DNA of 53,994 nt from Gammaproteobacteria bacterium (GCA_024277815.1 JAJRUM010000071.1:1-53994), one strand, 5' to 3'; shown: positions 24,029 to 33,581, counted from the stretch's first letter. The notes: generated from the letters alone by a model not told the origin. A program made the numbers and translations.

Positions 24029-25807
24029 ATGAGTGACTACCGTTTTCCGTACAAGGATGCCGAATTTCTATTAAACGAAGTTCTCGGCTTTGAGCAGGTT
24101 TGCGCAGAGGCTGGACTGGAGGATGTGAACGCTGAACTGGCCACGGCGATCCTGGAGGAGGCAAATCGTCTGGGTAGCGAGGTTTTCGCCCCCCTGAATG
24201 CCGTCGGTGACCGCGAGGGTGCGACGCTGGATGAGAATGGCGTGCAGGAGACTCCGGGTTTTGTGGACGCTTACCGCCAGTATGTTGACAATGGCTGGGC
24301 ATCACTGGCTGCTGATGAACAATATGGCGGTCAGAACATGCCACGCATGCTGGCCGCTGCGGTGGTGGAAATATGGGATTCCTCCAATCTTGGACTTTCG
24401 TTGTGTCCACTGTTGACGACCGGCGCGGTTGAGGCTCTTGCGGCGCACGGTTCCGATGAACTGAAAGATATCTACTTGCCCGCCATGGTAAGTGGCGAAT
24501 GGACCGGGTCGATGTGCCTGACCGAACCGGCGGCAGGTTCAGACCTGGCCGCTGTAACCACCAGGGCCGTAGCCGAAGGCGATCATTACCTGCTGACCGG
24601 GCAGAAAATCTTTATTACCTGGGGTGACCACCAGATGACAGAGAATATCATCCACCTGGTGCTGGCCCGCCTGCCTGACGCCCCAGCGGGTGTCAGGGGT
24701 ATTTCCCTGTTTCTGGTACCAAAATTTCTATTAGATGACAATGGTCAGCCCGGTCAGCGCAATGATGTCAGTTGCGTTGGCCTGGAGCACAAACTGGGTA
24801 TCCACGGCAGCCCGACGTGTACGATGAGTTTTGGTGACAATGGCGGTGCGGTTGGCTACCTGGTCGGCCAGCCACACAATGGCTTGATGGCCATGTTCAC
24901 AATGATGAACGAAGCCCGACAGGGTGTCGGCATTCAGAGTCTCGGCGTTTCGGAGCGGTCGTTGCAGCAGGCTGCCGCCTATGCCCGGGAACGTTTGCAA
25001 GGCACCCGCAGTGATGGTTCCCGTTATCCGATCATTGAGTTCCCTGATGTGCGCCGGATGCTGATGATCATGAAGTCGGCGACCGAAGCGATGCGTGGAT
25101 TGATTTACATCGCTGCGCGCGAAGCGGATCTTACGCACTGGGCGAAAAGCCCGGAGGAGGCCAAAAAGCACGCGGCCCGAAACGCTCTTTATACACCGAT
25201 CGTGAAAGGCTGGATATCAGAGTTGGCGCAGGAAATTACCTCCCATGGAATACAGGTCCATGGCGGCATGGGCTATATCGAGGAGACGGGTAGTGCCCAG
25301 TATTATCGTGATGCCCGTATCCTGACCATTTATGAAGGCACCACCGGCATTCAGGGCCTGGATCTGGCGGGGCGGAAGACCCTTGCGGATAAGGGTGAAG
25401 CCTTGCAGGGCCTGCTACAGGAAATCCAGACAACCGCTGATGACATGGCAAAAGTAGAGGGGCTTGCCGGTATGGCCGCTTCGCTGGCAGAGGCAGTCCA
25501 GGTGGGTGCTGATGCAATGGCCTGGCTACTCGGGCACGCAACCCGGGATCGCAATGCTGCCGGCGGCGCAAGTGTCAATTTCATGATGTTGCTGGGCTAT
25601 ATCTGTGGTGGCTGGGTATTGGGGCAGTCTGCACTCAAAGCACAACAACTGCTGGAAGCAGGCGGTGGTGATGAGGCTTTTCTGCAAGCCAAGCAGGTAA
25701 CTGCGCAGTTCTACTTTGATCATTTGTTGCCACGGGCCAGCAGTTACCTGACGACCGTCAGGTCAGGCAGTGACAGTATGATGGCGCTGGATGCGGAGCA
25801 GTTCTGA
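24029..25807 (+). CDS. Acyl-CoA dehydrogenase with C-terminal extension (DmdC-like long form, 592 aa)
   Basis: This is an FAD acyl-CoA dehydrogenase of the ~590-600-aa class that includes 3-methylmercaptopropionyl-CoA dehydrogenases and many unassigned paralogues. Motifs include MCLTEPAAGSDLAAVTTRA, YLLTGQKIFITWGDH, RQGVGIQSLGVSERSLQ, HGIQVHGGMGYIEETGSAQYYRD and LTIYEGTTGIQGLDLAGRK, followed by the helical C-terminal domain of this class. The sequence does not tell which acyl-CoA is used. ATG 24029 sits after AGCAGGGA; a TTG at 24020 is in frame. It is divergent from the ThDP enzyme and followed by a hairpin terminator. Confidence 0.9.
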   Translation: MSDYRFPYKDAEFLLNEVLGFEQVCAEAGLEDVNAELATAILEEANRLGSEVFAPLNAVGDREGATLDENGVQETPGFVDAYRQYVDNGWASLAADEQYGGQNMPRMLAAAVVEIWDSSNLGLSLCPLLTTGAVEALAAHGSDELKDIYLPAMVSGEWTGSMCLTEPAAGSDLAAVTTRAVAEGDHYLLTGQKIFITWGDHQMTENIIHLVLARLPDAPAGVRGISLFLVPKFLLDDNGQPGQRNDVSCVGLEHKLGIHGSPTCTMSFGDNGGAVGYLVGQPHNGLMAMFTMMNEARQGVGIQSLGVSERSLQQAAAYARERLQGTRSDGSRYPIIEFPDVRRMLMIMKSATEAMRGLIYIAAREADLTHWAKSPEEAKKHAARNALYTPIVKGWISELAQEITSHGIQVHGGMGYIEETGSAQYYRDARILTIYEGTTGIQGLDLAGRKTLADKGEALQGLLQEIQTTADDMAKVEGLAGMAASLAEAVQVGADAMAWLLGHATRDRNAAGGASVNFMMLLGYICGGWVLGQSALKAQQLLEAGGGDEAFLQAKQVTAQFYFDHLLPRASSYLTTVRSGSDSMMALDAEQF

Positions 25808-25822
25808 ACTGTAATCAAGTAA

Positions 25823-25850
25823 AGGAAGCGGCACCTCTGCCGCTTCCTCT
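25823..25850. terminator. Bidirectional hairpin terminator
   Basis: Perfect 11-bp stem AGGAAGCGGCA (25823-25833) and TGCCGCTTCCT (25838-25848) with loop CCTC, between two convergent genes. The T-tract is short. Confidence 0.6.
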
Positions 25851-25879
25851 TAAACTGGCTCTGCCAAATCTGGCAGGCG

Positions 25880-27817
25880 TTACTGGGCCTGCGCCGCCAA
25901 AGCCTCGCACAGTGGGATATTGTCGGCGGCGACACGTTCAATCGGTACACTTCCCTGCATCCCGATGGAGGGGATGTCGTAGGTAATCGTCGCACTGTTG
26001 CAATCGTTGAATGTGACAATCATGGTGCCATCGGCAGCACGGTTAATTGGGGTCTTGGTGTCAAAAAGGCCGCCGGAGGCAATCTCTATATCCAGCGTTG
26101 CCTCGTTGCCTGAATAAGGACCAACCGCGATCAGCCAGCGGTGTCCGGGCTCACCCAGGTTTGACGGCGTCCCATCGGCAGGCCGTACGGTGTCATAGGT
26201 AAACCATGAAACCAACACCACACCCAGGGTCGGCAGGACGTTGATGAAAAAACCTTGTCCGTCTGTTTCGCGGTAGTACCAGGCATCATTCAGGCCGGTA
26301 TTGATCGGCAGCCCAACAACGGCTTGTGGTGCAGGACTTGTGCTGGGTTCAACATCGACTTTTGCAGTATTCTTGGCGACAGCCGGCGGGTTAACCAGCG
26401 CTTCGCAAAGTGGAATATTATCGGCCGCAACACGCTCTATAGGCACGATCCCCGTTCGCCTGATGGACGGAATATCGTATTCAATGGCCGCGGTATTGCA
26501 ATCACTGAAAGTTAATCTCATGGTGCCATCGGCGGCCCGGTTAATCGGCGTTTTGGTGTCGAACAGTCCACCGGATGCAATTTCAATGTCCAGTACAGCC
26601 TCGTTGCCTGAATATGGACCAACCGCGATCAGCCAGCGGTGTCCGGGCTCACCCAGGTTTGATGGCGTCCCATCGGCAGGCCGTACGGTGTCATAGGTAA
26701 ACCATGAAACCAACACCACACCCAGGGTCGGCAGGACGTTGATGAAAAAACCTTGTCCGTCCGTTTCGCGGTAGTACCAGGCATCGTTCAAACCGGTATT
26801 GATCGGGATGCTCGCGGGTTCAGCAAAAATCTGGATGCGGTTATTGCCCAGGTCAGCGACAATGATGCGGTCCTGGTCGTCAACAGCGACACCCCAGGGG
26901 GCATCAAATTGCCCGACACCCCTGCCGAAACTGCCGAATGCGGTACAACTGCCTTGTTGTGTACAGACCTGAACCCGGTCATTGAAACGATCGACTATGA
27001 TGATGTTGTCATTGCTGTCAACTGCGATGCCTGCCGGCCCATTAAACTGACCAGGCGCCGTCCCTGGGCGGCCGAAGGCCGTACAGCTACCGGTGGTTGT
27101 GCAAATCTGGATACGGCTGTTGCCACGGTCTGCAATAATGATGCGGCCCCTGCTATCAACCGCAATGCCTGCCGGTGAGCTGAATTGTACGAGAGCAGAG
27201 CCGGTCGTGCCAAAGGCTGAGCACGAGCCCTGTGCGTTGCATATCTGGATGCGGTCGTGGTCCGTATCGGTAATGTAAATCCGATCCCGGCTGTCAATCG
27301 CGATCCCCCGGGGAGATTCAAACTTGCCGACAGCAGTGCCGGAACCTCCAAAGTCTGTGCAACTGCCGGTGCTGCTGCAGCTTTCTATACGGTCATTGCC
27401 TCGATCGGCAATAAAAAGGCGGTCGACGCTGTTAACAGCGACTCCCCTGGGCCGATCGAACTCACCGGAAAGGACACCAAAGGCACCCCATCCTCTGCAT
27501 TTACCCACGTCGGTGCAAAGCTGCACGCGATTGTTAACCGATTCTGTTATAACTATTTTTCCAACACTATTGACCGCGACCCCCCGGGGCCCGTTGAATT
27601 GCCCAAAGGCAGAGCCGGTACTGCCAAATGATGAGACAAACTCATATTTTGCATAACTGCTGATTGGAATAGCAGTTAAAGACAGCGTAATTGCCGCTGC
27701 TAACCAAATGAATGCAGGTGATTTTAAGACTGGTGGTGTTTTCAATGTAACGCTCCGATGCGCAAAATCCGTTTTAGCATCAAGGGTGAACCCTGAAACT
27801 GGCCGTTCAGTGACCAT
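25880..27817 (-). CDS. Secreted six-NHL-repeat protein with a tandemly duplicated C-terminal domain (645 aa)
   Basis: A signal sequence (about 29-56, AFIWLAAAITLSLTAIPISS) is followed by six NHL repeats (about 57-340), enough for a six-bladed beta-propeller. Repeats 1-5 each carry a C-x5-C pair at the same place (LCTDVGKC, SCSSTGSC, ICNAQGSC, ICTTTGSC, VCTQQGSC), so regular disulfides are likely. Two copies of a ~166-residue domain follow (GLNDAWYYRETDGQGFFINV ... NIPLCEAL), joined by a Pro/Ala/Thr linker. I recognise the domain as recurrent in Gammaproteobacteria but have no function for it. A TTG at 27745 behind CGGAGCG would place the signal peptide right at the N-terminus and may be the real start. 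It is probably a periplasmic or surface protein. Confidence 0.8.
   Translation of the reverse strand: MVTERPVSGFTLDAKTDFAHRSVTLKTPPVLKSPAFIWLAAAITLSLTAIPISSYAKYEFVSSFGSTGSAFGQFNGPRGVAVNSVGKIVITESVNNRVQLCTDVGKCRGWGAFGVLSGEFDRPRGVAVNSVDRLFIADRGNDRIESCSSTGSCTDFGGSGTAVGKFESPRGIAIDSRDRIYITDTDHDRIQICNAQGSCSAFGTTGSALVQFSSPAGIAVDSRGRIIIADRGNSRIQICTTTGSCTAFGRPGTAPGQFNGPAGIAVDSNDNIIIVDRFNDRVQVCTQQGSCTAFGSFGRGVGQFDAPWGVAVDDQDRIIVADLGNNRIQIFAEPASIPINTGLNDAWYYRETDGQGFFINVLPTLGVVLVSWFTYDTVRPADGTPSNLGEPGHRWLIAVGPYSGNEAVLDIEIASGGLFDTKTPINRAADGTMRLTFSDCNTAAIEYDIPSIRRTGIVPIERVAADNIPLCEALVNPPAVAKNTAKVDVEPSTSPAPQAVVGLPINTGLNDAWYYRETDGQGFFINVLPTLGVVLVSWFTYDTVRPADGTPSNLGEPGHRWLIAVGPYSGNEATLDIEIASGGLFDTKTPINRAADGTMIVTFNDCNSATITYDIPSIGMQGSVPIERVAADNIPLCEALAAQAQ
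26100..26308 (-). repeat. Internal direct repeat, copy in the last domain
   Basis: About 209 bases match 26598-26806 with only about six differences, a spacing of 498 bases (166 codons). This is the DNA trace of a recent domain duplication or gene conversion inside the NHL-repeat gene. Confidence 0.88.
26598..26806 (-). repeat. Internal direct repeat, copy in the penultimate domain
   Basis: Partner of 26100-26308. The flanking halves of the two domains are more diverged at DNA level than this core, so the near identity is local. Confidence 0.88.
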
Positions 27818-27983
27818 GTATGCAATGTAAACTATCAGGAAATAGCTGCCTTGTCGATGACCAATAAATAATTAAAACATGAACATACAGTAAAGCAAGC
27901 AATGTCCGTAGCGTGTACTATAGCGAAAATAAGCCTGGTTTAAGTTAAACAAACATTAACCAGTTAAAGGAAATGGAATTCCC

Positions 27984-29801
27984 ATGGCCAAACCGAAGCC
28001 ACTGAGACAATCACTGCCAGGGTTTGTAGCGCTCCTCAGTTACATGTGGCCCTATATCAGGCAGCATCGTCCCCTAATTGCCGGTTCTTTCCTGGCTTTG
28101 TTCGCTGGCGTGTTGATGCGCGCACTTGAGCCCTGGCCGTTAAAAGTGGTCATCGACCATGTCATTATTCCCGGTGCTGACGGGGTTGCGGATGGCTGGA
28201 TTGGTAGCCTGGAACCCCTCACCATCGTCGCTGGCGCATCATTTGCCCTGATTCTTATTCTGGGCGTCCGGGCGTTGAGTTCATACTGGCAGAAAGTGGG
28301 CTTTGCGCTGGTGGGCAACAAGGTGTTGAGTGAAGTCCGGGCAGCGCTGTATCGACATATACAATGCCTGTCCCTCGCGTTCCACAGCAAAACCAAAAGC
28401 GGCGACCTGCTGGTCAGAGTGATCGGCGATATCGGTTTGCTCAAGGATGTTGCTGTAACTGCATTTATGCCGCTGATCGGCAGTGTGCTGGTGTTGGCCT
28501 CCATGGCTGGGTTAATGCTCTGGCTCAATTGGAAACTGGCTTTGTTGGTACTGTTGTCGGCACCGCTGTACTGGATACCCACTTTGATATTGGGCAAGCG
28601 AATACAGGGTGTGTCCCGCAAACAACGAAAGCGGGAGAGTGCCATGGCATCAACGGTTGCAGAATCAATCGGTGCCATGCAGGTAGTGCAGACGCTTTCC
28701 CTGGAGGACACCTTTTCCGATCAGTTTGGTAAACAAAACCAGAAAAGCCTGAAAGAAGGCGTTCAGATCAAACGCCTGCTGGCCCGGTTGCAGGGTACGG
28801 TGCAGCTAATGACCGGGGTTTCGACAGCCGTTGTTCTGTTTTATGGCACTGTGCTGATTCTCAGGGGGGCCTTGAGTGCCGGCGAGTTGCTGGTATTCCT
28901 TTCCTATCTGAAAGCTGCTTTCAAGCCCATGCAGGATTTTGCCAAGTACTCGGGCCGGATGGCCAAGGCTTCTGCGGCAGGTGAGCGGGTTGTCCAGCTG
29001 TTTGAGACCCCGCCGGACGTGATGGATGCCGCAGATGCGCAACCTGCGCCGTCTTTCAGGGGGGCGGTAAGCTTCGATCATGTCAGCTATGGCTATGAAG
29101 AGGGCCAACCGGTATTGAGAGATATATGCTTCAGCATAAGCCCTGGTCAGAAAGTTGCGATTGTAGGGCCATCGGGTGCCGGTAAGTCCTCACTTATCGG
29201 TCTGTTATCCCGGCTTTACGACCCGACTGACGGGCGGGTGTTGATCGACGACCGGGATATTCGCCACCTGACGCTTAAATCGTTGCGCACGCAGATCAGC
29301 GTAGTGCTCCAGGATACTTTGCTGTTCGCTACCTCGATTGCAGAGAATATTGCTTTCGGCGCGACGAACAGTTCGGCCGCGGCCATAAAGGAGGCTGCCA
29401 GACTGGCAAGTATTCATGACTTTATCGAGGGGCTGCCGGAGGGCTATGCGACGCAGGTGGGTGAGCGTGGCGTTACGCTTTCGATGGGGCAACGGCAACG
29501 GATAGCACTTGCCCGGGCCGCATTGCGCAGAGCTCCATTACTGGTTCTTGATGAGCCAACCAGCAGTCTGGATAAGGACAACCGTCACGCCGTGCTGCAA
29601 GCCTTACAGGAGATCAGCGCTGACAGGACAACCTTTATGATTACCCATAACCTGTCAGACATTGAACATGCAGACGTCATACTGCATCTGGAAAAAGGTG
29701 TGCTGATTGAGAGCGGCTCACATGCCGGGTTGTTGGCTGCGGGTGGTGCGTACGCCCAACTGGTCATGAGTGAATATTCCCGGGAAGATACCGATGCCTG
29801 A
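27984..29801 (+). CDS. ABC exporter, permease fused to ATPase (MsbA-like half transporter, 605 aa)
   Basis: It has six predicted membrane helices in the first ~330 residues and a C-terminal nucleotide-binding domain with Walker A GPSGAGKSS, Q-loop VVLQDTLLF, signature LSMGQRQR (Met instead of the usual Gly after LS), Walker B LLVLDEPTSSLD and the switch His in MITHNL. It acts as a homodimer, exporting a lipid, glycolipid or peptide. The adjacent sulfotransferase gene overlaps its 3' end by eight bases and a glycan operon lies beyond, so a glycolipid substrate is inferred. AAAGGAAATGG precedes ATG 27984. Confidence 0.9.
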   Translation: MAKPKPLRQSLPGFVALLSYMWPYIRQHRPLIAGSFLALFAGVLMRALEPWPLKVVIDHVIIPGADGVADGWIGSLEPLTIVAGASFALILILGVRALSSYWQKVGFALVGNKVLSEVRAALYRHIQCLSLAFHSKTKSGDLLVRVIGDIGLLKDVAVTAFMPLIGSVLVLASMAGLMLWLNWKLALLVLLSAPLYWIPTLILGKRIQGVSRKQRKRESAMASTVAESIGAMQVVQTLSLEDTFSDQFGKQNQKSLKEGVQIKRLLARLQGTVQLMTGVSTAVVLFYGTVLILRGALSAGELLVFLSYLKAAFKPMQDFAKYSGRMAKASAAGERVVQLFETPPDVMDAADAQPAPSFRGAVSFDHVSYGYEEGQPVLRDICFSISPGQKVAIVGPSGAGKSSLIGLLSRLYDPTDGRVLIDDRDIRHLTLKSLRTQISVVLQDTLLFATSIAENIAFGATNSSAAAIKEAARLASIHDFIEGLPEGYATQVGERGVTLSMGQRQRIALARAALRRAPLLVLDEPTSSLDKDNRHAVLQALQEISADRTTFMITHNLSDIEHADVILHLEKGVLIESGSHAGLLAAGGAYAQLVMSEYSREDTDA

Positions 29802-30729
29802 GGATGCAGTAGCCAGCCCATTTATGTTTGTCGTTGGGTGTCCCCGGTCCGGCACAACCCTGTTACAGCGGATGCTCGACAACCACCCACAGCTCACAGT
29901 GGCCAATGACACACACTTTATTACGCGCGCAGCCAAGCGGGTATTACGCAAACAACCCCGGCCATCTATGACGCCTGAACTGCTTGATGCTGTGCTGGCC
30001 TATCGCCGCTTTTATCGCATGGGCCTGGGTCAGGCTGAGGTTATTTATGCAGCTGAGGATTGCCCTGATTACGCAACTTTTGTTGGCCGCCTCTACACTT
30101 TGCGGGCGCAGAAAAAACACAAGCAACTCAGCGGCGAAAAGACGCCCGACTTTTGTCGCAAGATGCCCGTGCTGCATACACTTTTTCCGCACGCCCGGTT
30201 CGTGCACATTGTGCGGGATGGGCGCAATACTGCACTTTCAACCTTAAACTGGGCAACACCCACCAAGGGTCCGGGCCGGTGGCCGTTATGGAAAGAAGAC
30301 CCGCTCGGCACTTGTGCGCTGTGGTGGCGCTGGCAGGCCGGTACTGGCTTGCAGCATGGCCGGGCTCTCGGTCCGGAGCATTATCTACAGGTGAAATATG
30401 AAGACCTGGTGGCCAGGCCGGAACAGCAACTTGCGGTTATCGCGGCCTTTCTGCAGATTCCTTACGCTGATGAAATGGCCAACTATCATGCTGGTAAAAC
30501 CCGCCACCAACCCGGCTTGTCAGCCAAATCCGCCTGGCTCCCGCCGGTCAAGAACCTGCGCGACTGGCGTCAGGACATGTCACCTGAAGATGTTGGGGTA
30601 TTCGCCGGAATTGCGGGGGATTTGCTAAGGGAAAATGGTTATGACTGCGCGTTGAGCACACCTGTGCAACCGGTGTCTGACAGGGTGCGTCGTTGTCTTG
30701 GCTGGTGGGAAACAAATCGCAAAGCTTAG
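29794..30729 (+). CDS. Sulfotransferase family protein (311 aa)
   Basis: This is a PAPS-dependent sulfotransferase fold. The 5'-phosphosulfate loop is GCPRSGTTLLQRM near the N-terminus, and the 3'-phosphate segment is FVHIVRDGRNTALSTLNW. KYEDLVARPEQQL and LRDWRQDMSPEDV are typical of the bacterial Sulfotransfer_3 type. No signal peptide or membrane segment, so it is cytoplasmic. ATG 29794 lies inside the exporter gene's 3' end; a GTG at 29770 is in frame. Likely acceptors are sugar hydroxyls of the product exported by this locus (inference). Confidence 0.87.
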   Translation: MPEDAVASPFMFVVGCPRSGTTLLQRMLDNHPQLTVANDTHFITRAAKRVLRKQPRPSMTPELLDAVLAYRRFYRMGLGQAEVIYAAEDCPDYATFVGRLYTLRAQKKHKQLSGEKTPDFCRKMPVLHTLFPHARFVHIVRDGRNTALSTLNWATPTKGPGRWPLWKEDPLGTCALWWRWQAGTGLQHGRALGPEHYLQVKYEDLVARPEQQLAVIAAFLQIPYADEMANYHAGKTRHQPGLSAKSAWLPPVKNLRDWRQDMSPEDVGVFAGIAGDLLRENGYDCALSTPVQPVSDRVRRCLGWWETNRKA

Positions 30730-30747
30730 TGTCAGAACCCGGTTGGC

Positions 30748-32499
30748 TCAGTAGCGGTAGCGAATTTGTACCTTGCTGACCCAGGCATCATCGCGCCGCC
30801 GGAATGCTTTGCCCGGTTTGAAGCGGCCCAGAACCAGCTCGAAATCCCAGGCCCGTACCGGGCGCCAGCCAATGATCGCGTCAATCTCCCAGCCCAGATC
30901 GCGGCTGATGCCATCCGGACGCTGATCAAGATCTGAATCAATGATTTTGCGCGCCGCCTTATCCTGCCGGTAGTAGTGGCCGACCAGATCGATTGAGCCG
31001 CGTGCGGCAAACCGGTAGCCAAGTCCCAGCGTACCGATATGCATGTTGGCCAGCTCCGGATCCAGCAGTTCGCCGTAGTAGCGGAACGAAGTGACGCCGC
31101 CAAACTTGCCATTGTTATCCTGCAAGCGGGTTTGCCGGAAGCTGCCATCGGTTCCGTCGCGGGTATTGTTATCGCCCTGACCGAAGGCCCAGCCAGCCGT
31201 CAGGAACCAGTGTTTGCCGATGGATCGGGTGGTGCCAATATCGAAACCCCAGCCGCGCATATTGATGCGTCCCCGGTTCCCGGCCCGGTTGCCTCTCATG
31301 CTTGAGATTTCGAGCCAGCTTTCATGCTGTGGCGGCCATTGGCCAAATGCCCTCAGGCCTATGTGGGTAACTTTTCCCCTGCGCCCCGGCAAGTCTGTTT
31401 GGCGCTGGATAGCATAGGCCGCGAAGTTGCGTCCTAAATCCGACACATAGGCCACAAAATTATTGGTGGCCTCATCTCTTGGTTTGCCATCAGACAGCGT
31501 GGTGGTTGCCGATAGCTCAGCCACCCATCCAGCGACGGCCCAGTAAACCCGCACGCCGTCGAGGTTCTGGTCATAGACCCACTCGCGCCGGTCATCAAAG
31601 TCCATGCGTCCTGCCTGAATATCGAAGTCGACTCCAAACGGGTCATCGAGGAATATAAAACTCTCACTGAGGCGGGTGTCGCTGATATAAAAGGTGCCGA
31701 ATAAATCGTGATCCACTCTCACCCGTGTATACCGGAATTCCAATTGACCGGCCACGCCGTGATTGCCGGGTGCCAGCACAAAGCGGCCGCGAACCGAGCC
31801 CGCTGCCGTCTGCAGGCCCCGGTCCCGGAGGTCATCCAGGTCGTAATTGTCTTCGCCTTTGAAGCGCGCCTCCGCCAGGGTGGTGAAATGAATCCGGTCA
31901 CTGATGCGAATGCCTTGGCCAAACTGGTCGTCTTCAGACAACTGCTTGCCCTCTGGCAACGCAACATTGAGGTGCGCGATTGCGTATGCCTCTATTGGAT
32001 TATCGTGCCTTAGCTCAATTTCAGCTGGCACATAAACTTGTTTATTCAGGACGGATAGAGTGTAGCCATTGTCCCCTTCACGGATTTTGCTGACCATCCC
32101 GACCAGGCGGTCACGGCCAGCACCACGGGCACTGACTTTGCGGGCAGAAAACCGTTTCGGCCCACGATAATGGCCCTCAACCTTGACCCGCTTGTTGAGC
32201 AGTCTGCTGCCGGCAACTTTGCTGAATACGGTTTTGGGCGAAATCTGTACAGACTGGCCCAGCAACAGGAACTCTCCGGATTTTGACGGGGTTGAGACAG
32301 TGCCTATCAGGACTTCTGCGAACTCAGGTGCTACCAGGTCAATCCGCTGTGCGACAAAAACCCCCTGCTCATTCAGCTTGCCGCGGACTTCGACCCAATG
32401 CCCGGGCACCAGGCCAGCCGGTTCATAGCCAGCCACCGGCCGGGACAGGATAAGACCTGCCAGCATCAACCACACCACTGGCTTAAGCAAAATCTTCAT
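30748..32499 (-). CDS. AlgE-like outer-membrane beta-barrel with N-terminal DUF5666-type region (583 aa)
   Basis: The signal peptide is MKILLKPVVWLMLAGLILSRPVAG. About residues 30-165 form small beta repeats with V-x-G-K/H-Y patterns (HWVEVRGKLNEQGVFVAQRI; KRVKVEGHYRG), like DUF5666. From about 200 on, the sequence shows alternating beta-strand patterns of an alginate-export-type porin (RFVLAPGNHGVAGQLEFRYTR; DIQAGRMDFDDRREWVYDQ; LDGVRVYW), ending in the aromatic C-terminus IRYRY expected for BAM-inserted barrels. Its ATG overlaps the stop of the kinase gene (ATGA), so it is translationally coupled to the glycan operon. A role in secretion of the glycan is inferred. Confidence 0.85.
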   Translation of the reverse strand: MKILLKPVVWLMLAGLILSRPVAGYEPAGLVPGHWVEVRGKLNEQGVFVAQRIDLVAPEFAEVLIGTVSTPSKSGEFLLLGQSVQISPKTVFSKVAGSRLLNKRVKVEGHYRGPKRFSARKVSARGAGRDRLVGMVSKIREGDNGYTLSVLNKQVYVPAEIELRHDNPIEAYAIAHLNVALPEGKQLSEDDQFGQGIRISDRIHFTTLAEARFKGEDNYDLDDLRDRGLQTAAGSVRGRFVLAPGNHGVAGQLEFRYTRVRVDHDLFGTFYISDTRLSESFIFLDDPFGVDFDIQAGRMDFDDRREWVYDQNLDGVRVYWAVAGWVAELSATTTLSDGKPRDEATNNFVAYVSDLGRNFAAYAIQRQTDLPGRRGKVTHIGLRAFGQWPPQHESWLEISSMRGNRAGNRGRINMRGWGFDIGTTRSIGKHWFLTAGWAFGQGDNNTRDGTDGSFRQTRLQDNNGKFGGVTSFRYYGELLDPELANMHIGTLGLGYRFAARGSIDLVGHYYRQDKAARKIIDSDLDQRPDGISRDLGWEIDAIIGWRPVRAWDFELVLGRFKPGKAFRRRDDAWVSKVQIRYRY

Positions 32500-33581
32500 G
32501 CGCTGCCCTGGAAGACAGACAGCTTATCAATACACTGTTTTCCAGCATCGATAAGGGGTGAGGTCAAATGTTTCCAGCGTGGCCGCAAAGCATAGAGGAG
32601 GGCCAACCGGTAATACGTAGTGGCCTGGTAAAAGAGTAGCCGTTGTTCAAAACCAGCCTCATTCTGCCGGCCCAGGCCTGCCAGGAATGACTGGCAGCAG
32701 GTGGAGAAGGCGGCACCCTGGCTTTCTGCTTCTCCCTGTAGCACTCTCAGTTGCATATGGGCAAGAAGGTTACCCGCATCCAGAGCCGTATCTGCATGGC
32801 ACAGCAGGTCGAAATCCAGCAAGACCACTGTTTTGTCACCAATGATGAACTGCCGGTCGTGCAGATCCCGGTGCGCCAGAGCTTTGACTGTGGGTGGCAG
32901 GCTCATGATGGCAGCGTCAAGGTTCTCCCGCCCCGCTTGCCAGTGTTGTGGCAGGTCAGGTTTAACCAGCAGTAAGCGGCGAGCGCGCTCATCCAGCACT
33001 TGCAACTCTTGCTGGTGGTCAAACTCTTGTAGTCCTTCAGCGGCTCCAAATTGTTGAAAGTGTTGCAGGTATGTACCGACCAAACCCCAGGTGGAGACAG
33101 CATCAGGGGCTATGGCAAGTGGCTGGCCAGATCGCTTGGCCAGTACCAGGTGGTCATGCCCGGGTTGGCTTTGCAGCAACTCGGGAATATCGAAGCTGTG
33201 GTGGTGGCAGGCGTGTATGGCAATGGCGTGTTTGTCAGCGGCCGGTTTTGCCTGGTGCTTTTTATAAGCTTTGGCGATGGTGCCTTGCCTGGCGATCGGG
33301 TCAAGCACAATGCGCCGTCCCGGCCGGTAGCTCACAATGGCGTATTGTGATGCCAGTTCTTGCGCAGACAGGCTTCCAAGCAATGGGATTTCCGGGTCAT
33401 TGTAAGGCTGAAGTTCCTGTAATTCATCGGCCTGGAAGAAAAAGAAGCGCTGTTTGTCCGAAGCCTGAATCTCGATATGAAGTACACCCCGGCGTGTCAC
33501 TGCCACCCGCCTGACCTGACTGGTGCTGAGTTGCTGTGCCTCCAGTTTCTCCAGCGCACGTTGTAAGGTGTCAGTCTGCAT
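32496..33581 (-). CDS. Aminoglycoside-phosphotransferase (APH)-fold kinase (361 aa)
   Basis: This is a soluble APH/choline-kinase-fold protein. The catalytic loop is AHRDLHDRQFII (Asp base and downstream Gln), and the metal-binding segment is VVLLDFDLLCHADTALDAGNLLAH. The N-lobe is divergent, with poor conservation of the Lys strand. In a locus with glycosyltransferases and a porin, a sugar or glycolipid phosphotransferase is more plausible than antibiotic resistance. Its ATG shares a base with the preceding glycosyltransferase stop (TGATG). Confidence 0.82.
   Translation of the reverse strand: MQTDTLQRALEKLEAQQLSTSQVRRVAVTRRGVLHIEIQASDKQRFFFFQADELQELQPYNDPEIPLLGSLSAQELASQYAIVSYRPGRRIVLDPIARQGTIAKAYKKHQAKPAADKHAIAIHACHHHSFDIPELLQSQPGHDHLVLAKRSGQPLAIAPDAVSTWGLVGTYLQHFQQFGAAEGLQEFDHQQELQVLDERARRLLLVKPDLPQHWQAGRENLDAAIMSLPPTVKALAHRDLHDRQFIIGDKTVVLLDFDLLCHADTALDAGNLLAHMQLRVLQGEAESQGAAFSTCCQSFLAGLGRQNEAGFEQRLLFYQATTYYRLALLYALRPRWKHLTSPLIDAGKQCIDKLSVFQGSA

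Noticed and set aside
26255..27656. Several plus-strand open frames opposite the NHL-repeat gene
   Set aside because: They are repetitive only because they mirror the NHL and duplicated domains; no start signals or independent similarity.
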